This document shows positions 58,442-64,000 of a stretch of 64,000 nucleotides of DNA, piece by piece. Each line of letters starts with the position of its first letter. Position 1 is the first letter of the stretch. Position numbers and translations under genes: made by a program. Under the pieces are notes generated by a model. That model made no database searches and had not been told where the DNA came from. It saw only the letters and a list, made by a program, of their open reading frames with translations. Origin of the DNA: Sialis fuliginosa. Its lineage: Eukaryota > Arthropoda > Insecta > Megaloptera > Sialidae. The stretch is taken from positions 19,653,638 to 19,717,637 of the forward strand of contig OY540815.1 in the NCBI GenBank assembly GCA_961205875.1. Reading direction: 5' to 3'.

Positions 58442-59448
58442 CATGGAAGCAGGGGATGCAGCGCTTACTTTATGGGTAAATTAATACAATTCTGTGTTTT
58501 CAGTAAATTAATTTTAACCAAAGTCAAAAATAGCATTAAATATTAATTTACACGTTCAAATATAAAACTATAATACCTCTACGTCTTATTTTCTTGTATT
58601 TTAGTCGATATTTGTATGACGAATTGAACTTCACTGAAAGAAATTTCATTAAAAAATTTCGAATTTTTGATTTCGTTAAAAGTATCTTTATTGTATAGAA
58701 AATGACGTGAAAAGTTGTTTGTTTCAAACCGCAGGTCTGTATCTCAAACCGTTCTTGAGATATACCCTCTCAAAGTTTCAATTTTTTCAAAATTTTGAAG
58801 AAAAATAGCCCTAACTTTTGAACGGATGTTCGGAATTGATTTTAGTTGACGGATTTGGAATCAGCGTGTCAAAATCTATATAATGACATGTATAATACCT
58901 TAAAACTCGAGAAAAAAAAATTCGCGAAAAATCGAAAAAATTCAATGTCGATTTTTGACCAAAAATTTTTTGTCGGATTTTAAAGTATTATACATGTCAT
59001 TATATAGATTTTGACACGCTGATTTCAAATCCGCCAACTAAAATCAATTCCGACCACCCGTTCAAAAGTTATGGCCTTTTTTCTCCAAAAATTTGAAAAA
59101 ACTAAAACTTTGAGAGGCTATATCTCGAGAACGGTTTGAGATACAGACCTGCGGTTTGAAACAAACAACTTTTCACGTCATTTTCTATACAATAAATATA
59201 CTTATAACGAAATCAAAAATTCTAAATTTTTTAATGAAATTTCCTGCAGTGAACATCAACTCGTCATACAAATATCGACTAAAATACAAGAAAATAAGAC
59301 GTAGAATCATTTAGTTACTATAATAAATATATAAGAATTTATTTAAAAAAGTAAAAGCTGTTTCATAACTAGTTTTTTTTTGTGTTAATATGAGGGGGAG
59401 GATTGACAAAATATGCTTCCCTTTTAAAAATTTCACGCCTCGCCACTG
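58442..59448 (-). mobile_element. hAT fold-back element, second copy
   Basis: This is the reverse-orientation copy of 35874-36977. The right side ends CACGCCTCGCCACTG (the complement of the CAGTGGCGAGGCGTG start). The left side begins CATGGAAGCAGGGG and lacks the terminal CAGTGACGAAGCGTC. Arms at about 58590-58905 and 58970-59308 form the same long palindrome. No matching flanking octamer is evident, in line with loss of the left terminus. Mirror frames inside are not genes. Confidence 0.85.
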
Positions 59449-59999
59449 GGATCAACGTTTCCGAGATGATAGCGAAAAGCTGTTCTTCAAAATGGCGGCT
59501 AACGCAGATGCGACATTTTGGTTTTACACTCATGAAGCATCCCCCACATGTAAAAACCGATTGTAGAAGTTTTGTAAGAATAAATTTTAATTTGACTGGA
59601 GTAATCCATCCAAATCGTTGCTATAAATATGAATTCTTCTATAGTAATAAAATATAAAAAAAAACTATCTAAAATACATCATTGTTATGTCGTTACGATT
59701 TAAAAAGTAACAAATCATAGTTTTATATATTTTACGAAAAACGTAATTCTTCATTTGAGTAAAAAGCAACAAATCGAGTTTAGATATGTCGGGGACGAGC
59801 GTTCTACAGAAATATAAAAACACAAACAGACATCGTCGCAACCTTGAATTATTTTGATGCGCTGTTTCCAGCTCTGGTCATTTATCATCCCCAATAGCCA
59901 CGGGTTATTTCTTGGGAGAAAAACCTACGAGAATATTATCACGTTAGATGAGACAAAATGTCCATAGAGTATTTTGACGTGTCAGTTATAGGTTTACGA
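59449..59999. other. No gene supported
   Basis: A plus frame at 59403-59657 begins inside the transposon end and has no ATG context of its own. 59460-59560 is GC-richer but lacks homology I recognise. Confidence 0.45.
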
Positions 60000-60180
60000 C
60001 AGTGGCGGATGTTGAATTTAAACCCATTTAACTATTTCTAAAATATTTGAGTTCCAAAATTGATTCGTTCCATTTTAAAAAATAATCGAAATGCGGTGAA
60101 TTTTTTTTTCAAAACCCACTGCGTCTCGTGTATTTTTTAAAATGGAAGGAACGTGTTTTTTATTTTATTTTTAAATTTCC
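60000..60180 (+). mobile_element. hAT-type left end with internal hairpin
   Basis: CAGTGGCGGATGTTGAATTT is a typical hAT-type left terminus. Downstream, 'cgttccattttaaaaaat' (about 60068) pairs with 'attttttaaaatggaaggaa' then CG (about 60133). No right terminus or target duplication was found, so the copy is partial. Confidence 0.45.
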
Positions 60181-61079
60181 AATTAAGTACAGTAAGTTAA
60201 AATATTAATTAAACTACAGTGTTTTTTTTAGAAAATAACGTTCCTTGAATACGCTGGTCAAAATTTATTTTATAAATATAAATCATTCATTACTGAAATG
60301 TAGGTAAATTTTAGAATAGCTTGCCGTATAGCTTTGAAGAGAAAAACAAATGTACCTAATTACAAAATACATATTTGTTTATAAATGTTATCTACAAGCT
60401 GATAGGATTATAAAATTAAAATATAACATAGCAAAATATTTTAAAATACCTAAATAAATTATGAATTCGCCATTTCAAACCCTTTGTATTTTCCCAAAAC
60501 TTCCTGCTCTTTAGTACGTCTAAATTGCTATGATCGGTTCATTAGCAAAGTTCTCATCCTGTTCGAATACATACTTTGTATTGCTTAAATATATTTTATA
60601 TATAAATGAAGAAAATAGAAACAAAAATAAACATAAATTCTATAAAATTATATTTACATTTAGCGTAAGCTACTGACCGAGACAATAAAGCGAAGAGAAA
60701 ATATAAAACGTTTGCAATTTTCTTTTTGTTCATACAAAATGACCACGTTGAAGTTATATGAAAATTTTCCCTTAAAATAGGTTTCTATATTACACATATA
60801 TTTCATATCTTATTTATGTACATTGATGTAAAATTTTAAGAAACTTTCATTTTGGTTAAAATTACAATAATACATTTGTTTCATAAGTTTTTGAGTGTAA
60901 GAAAAACTAGTTTATTATTTTAATATTTATTTCCACTCTAAAAACTACCAATTACGCATTATTATTAATTATTTAAAATAAAAATAATTATAGAGCTTTA
61001 ATATTTTCTGTCCTATTTCTCAAAATATTATCAGAGCTGTAAATACTTTAAGTAAAATACTTAAAAAAAAGTATTTCAA
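60181..61079. other. AT-rich stretch, no gene seen
   Basis: No supported coding, RNA or repeat feature. Confidence 0.5.
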
Positions 61080-61361
61080 TTCTTTCTTTTATATCTTTTG
61101 TGCCGTAGTACTTATCATTTTATAATCATTAGCAAGTGTCCATCACTGCGTGCTTATTACTGGTTTTACTTTATCCATTACCGGAGAAAAAAGATAAACA
61201 AAACAAAAGGCTATATTTTAAGAAACAAAGTATATTTGTGGCCTTTGATAATTAAATTGATTAAATAAAGGGTTACTTGTTTTATTAGTAACATGAGTTT
61301 ATGAGAATTACGAAAATAGTAAACCTTGCTCTTATAGCGGCCATAACTGGCGCCAGTACTT
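61080..61361 (+). mobile_element. MITE family A, left-truncated copy
   Basis: It matches 16146-16420 from 'ttctttctttt' through 'aagtgtccatcactgcgtgc' and 'gttacttgttttattagtaa' to the right end ACTGGCGCCAGTACTT, followed by TA. It contains about 20 extra bases after 'ttactgg' (TTTTACTTTATCCATTACCG) relative to the 15885 copy. The left half is missing. Confidence 0.78.
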
Positions 61362-61363
61362 TA

Positions 61364-61974
61364 TTTTTATGACAAAAAATTAAAAGCAATCTCTTTCAGA
61401 TAATGTAAACTTTAAAGTGAGTTCTTAAAGGAATTTAATAAATATCCCTAATTTTATCAAAATACATATGCAAGCTGTGATCTAGTTTTATTTATAGATC
61501 TTAGTATTGAAATGGGAGTAAACTATACCTCTATTGATTAATTGGAACTATAAACTACAGTAAAACATTTTAACTGCCTTCTTTTGTTAAGCTTCATAAA
61601 TAAGTGGAAGTACTGCAAAACAATACAATACCTCGTAACTGTTTATGACAACAATGCAATAAATCTAGTTAAATCCCATATTAAGTTTCTAAAAGAGTAT
61701 CTTATTTTCCGATTCAGTGTTTTAAAGTCGTTTTAAGATACCTTGCTGAAATATATCTTTATCGATAATTTTTTTTACTTTGTTTTATTTCTGTAGTTCC
61801 ATTTATTTGTTTGTGTGGCCTAAGAAAACAAATAAATAAAAGTTTAATTACTATATCTGAATTGAAGCCATTATCGGCTAGATTTCGATCGAGAACAGGA
61901 AAATTTTCATCTCGGCGTCGCGTCCATTGAATATCATTGAATACATACATAGTATAAAACAAAGACCCTCCCCG
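61364..61974. other. Mostly AT-rich, no gene seen
   Basis: The minus frame at 61759-61980 starts at an ATG (MRRGGSLFYTMYVFND...) within the edge of the adjoining LINE-like repeat. No homology is recognised. Confidence 0.45.
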
Positions 61975-62230
61975 CCGCATCTGTCTGTCTGTTCACGATT
62001 TTCTCGGTAACTACTGAACGGATTTCATTCCGGTTTTTACTAATGGATAGAACGTTTAACGAGGTCGGTTTAGGTATGTAATTGTGTATATTTCGTGTAA
62101 ATTAGTGAATATTTTATGTAAATTTAATGAAATCGAAAAAAAAACAGCGTGTGTGATAAGTAAAAACAATGTTCAATAGGTTTACTATAGATTAAATTTA
62201 TATCTCTGGGTAACACCGGGTCAAAAAATT
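61975..62230 (+). mobile_element. LINE-tail-like repeat fragment
   Basis: CTGTCTGTCTGTTCACGATT is followed by 'ctcggtaactactgaacgga', 'tttcattccggtttttacta' and 'gatagaacgtttaacgagg', and near the end 'gggtaacaccgggtca'. These phrases are typical of insect non-LTR tails, where a CTGT tract leads into 'gaactactgaacggatttc'. No reverse transcriptase is present. Confidence 0.5.
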
Positions 62231-62720
62231 TCGAATTTCAGATAGATTTGGGACAGACTGTATATAATGTATTCCATTACACTTACAAAAAACTTTAAAA
62301 ACTCTACGTTTACGTTATCACGCGTTTCTTTTAAACAAACCTTGATTTAAACTAAAACTACATTCGTTTTCTGTGCTTGGAAACTTGGATGAAAAGCTTC
62401 ATAAAACGGAAACTTGTTGCGTAGTAATTACATTTTATATATGAATAGAACATGTTTTTGGCGAAACTCAAGCCTCTTTATAGCGTTTTCAATATTTCTT
62501 CCGCATTTGAGTAGTCATTAAGGAATTTTGTAATCTTAGGAAAATTAGTAACCAGCTTAATGCTCATTATGTGAATTATGTATTCAGTACTATTGTATAG
62601 CGTTTTTCTTAAATTAATAATGGTGGGAGTGGTAAATAATTAATTGACGTGGTAAATAACATATTGTACAAACCGATTAAGAAAGTTTACTGTAATTGAT
62701 TAAGAGTAGTTCACCATTAT
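62231..62720. other. AT-rich stretch, no gene seen
   Basis: No supported feature. Confidence 0.45.
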
Positions 62721-63208
62721 GCTTCCTCGCAATATCGAAGATACGAGAAGCTTTGTGATCGTTTCAGATTGAGACAAAAAAAATGTTCTCCGATTTCAAA
62801 ATTTTAAATTTATCTTTCCGTTTCACGCCAAGACAAACACTTTTCGTTCCGTGTCTGTCTGTCTGCCCGTCCGTCCGTCTGTCCCCTGAATCCTTGTCAC
62901 TCTAGAACCACTGAACCAATATTGTTGAAACTTGGTCGTTGGGTATGACTTGAGGACGGTCCCATTTCAAAATCATCAAAATCGTGTGTAAGGGGGAGAA
63001 GTGATATCCCAAAATATTTATTTTTTCAAGATATCTCAAGAACGACACATGTTACGTGAAAGTTTTATAGAATATTTTTTGTAGAGCATTACATTTCCTA
63101 TAATATGGGCCTACAACGTTTGATGTAAAATATTCCCTTACAAAGATTTATCTCAATTTATTTTAAAAAATCGTGTTTTGTGTTTTTAAATTGATATTTG
63201 CTTGGCCA
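62721..63208 (+). repeat. CTGT-rich repeat family, longest copy
   Basis: It starts GCTTCCTCGCAATATCGAAG, passes 'tttcagattgagacaaaaaa' and a CTGT/CCGT tract near 62853, then 'cctgaatccttgtcac', 'atgacttgaggacggtccca', 'atatctcaagaacgacacat' and 'gtagagcattacatttccta'. It matches the inverted pair at 23258-23890 and the fragments at 24690-24821 and 63951-64000. Class unknown; the middle ('gaaccactgaaccaatattg') resembles the wording of LINE tails. Confidence 0.7.
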
Positions 63209-63210
63209 TA

Positions 63211-63292
63211 TTAAATGTTATTTTGACGTTTAAAATGTCATTTTGGCATTTTAAATATCATTTTGATGTTTTAAATGTCATTTTGACGTTTG
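63211..63292 (+). repeat. Tandem repeat, unit 20-21 bp, four copies
   Basis: Four units of the type ATGTCATTTTGACGTTTTAA follow each other with small changes (GACGTT, GGCATT, GATGTT, GACGTT). The array sits directly at the end of the CTGT-rich repeat copy, so it may be that element's variable tail. Confidence 0.8.
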
Positions 63293-63950
63293 CATAAATT
63301 TATAATTTAGATTGAAATTGTCAAAAAATTAAAAATATATGAAAAAATAATCGGGTGCACGTTCGAAAATGCCCCATTTTAAAAAAATTTCGCAAATAAA
63401 AAGACTCGTCAAAAAGAAATCACTCACGAAGTTTCAGAAGTATGGTAATAAATTAACAAAATGGTCGACGTACTATGAACTAACAGTTAATGTTGAATAA
63501 AAATATTCGATATCCGGTTTAAAAAAAAATTATCCGTTCGTACCTTTATTTGATAATAACTATTTATGCTCGAAAAGTTATCTATTAGCCAACTAGAGCG
63601 AATAGTTTGAGTTGCATTATTCATTTACGATTTCACACTGAATTAATTCCAATGGCTCTCAATCATAAACCATTACACACATATTAATGTGACTGCTGCA
63701 ACTTCATATAGATATATATATATGTTTTCTGGAGCTGCGCCAAAACCTATCGTACCGCATCGAGAACTACTGTTGTAACATTGGTCCAGAAGTGTCACAT
63801 TTACTCACCTGATTCAATTTGTCAGGTTGCGTCGCGTCGTTTCGATTGGTAACGGAAATTGGTTAACGTGACTATCTGCAAGATTCGAATTAATTCTAAC
63901 AATTATTTAAATGTATAACTGTTCAATTCGTTACTAACATCAAAGTTACA
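63293..63950. other. No gene supported
   Basis: A mixed patch at 63730-63860 ('ttgcgtcgcgtcgtttcgat') is GC-richer but carries no ORF of note. Confidence 0.45.
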
Positions 63951-64000
63951 AAGATACGAGAAACTGTGTTCACTTTAAAATGAGAACAAAATTGTTCTCC
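63951..64000 (+). repeat. CTGT-rich family, start of a copy at window edge
   Basis: 'aaagatacgagaaactgtgt' and the final 'attgttctcc' match the start of the family at 62737-62790 with changes. The copy runs off the window. Confidence 0.5.

Noticed and set aside
1-64000. tRNA, rRNA, CRISPR, retroviral, LTR or Polinton sequence
   Set aside because: Read through on both strands by eye; no clover-leaf signature, spacer array, polymerase, capsid or envelope motif, or long direct terminal repeat was recognised.

Overview
This window looks like AT-rich intergenic (or giant-intron) DNA from an animal nuclear genome, most likely an insect and possibly a hemipteran such as an aphid. That guess rests on the base composition, the dense short DNA transposons, the CTGT/CCGT-rich repeats and the RTE-type LINE tails; I cannot confirm the species. 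I see no rRNA, tRNA, CRISPR array, bacterial operon, retroviral or LTR element, or Polinton. Nearly all longer open frames are chance frames in AT-rich DNA or by-products of palindromic repeats. The one stretch with recognisable protein homology is a decayed mariner transposase near 39.6-40.2 kb.

The dominant content is non-autonomous DNA transposons (MITEs and fold-back elements). Several have exact target-site duplications. 8-bp duplications mark hAT-like elements at 5083-5308, 35174-35476, 35874-36977 and 9651-9904. TTAA marks a piggyBac-like element at 26372-26807. TA marks pogo/Tc1-mariner-like elements at 15885-16420, 22134-22497, 35507-37142, 44873-45279, 52822-53546 and 57311-57808. 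TAA marks a Harbinger-like MITE at 39890-40028. One TA-flanked family (AGGTACTG termini) has five copies or fragments. Three loci show nesting: two inserts inside a fold-back element at 9.6-10.9 kb, a 1.1-kb hAT fold-back inside a pogo-like element at 35.5-37.1 kb, and a MITE inside the mariner remnant at 39.9 kb.

LINE-like 3' tails lie at 51.5, 56.1, 56.6 and 62.0 kb. A 162-bp tandem repeat lies at 55.4-55.8 kb and an unclassified CTGT-rich family at 23.3, 24.7, 62.7 and 63.95 kb. Four loci (14.2, 20.6, 49.6 and 49.8 kb) carry a hammerhead-ribozyme-like core whose stem II is kept with different bases at one locus. This is the most interesting structural signal in the window.

Possible host sequence is limited to a CpG-rich island at 13.26-13.57 kb with competing small secreted-peptide-like frames, a GC-richer patch at 43.1-43.4 kb with one well-framed candidate exon, a GC-rich patch with a 16-C run at 28.8-28.96 kb, and a 38-bp minus-strand candidate micro-exon at 37.9 kb with good acceptor and donor signals. 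None of these is established as a gene.
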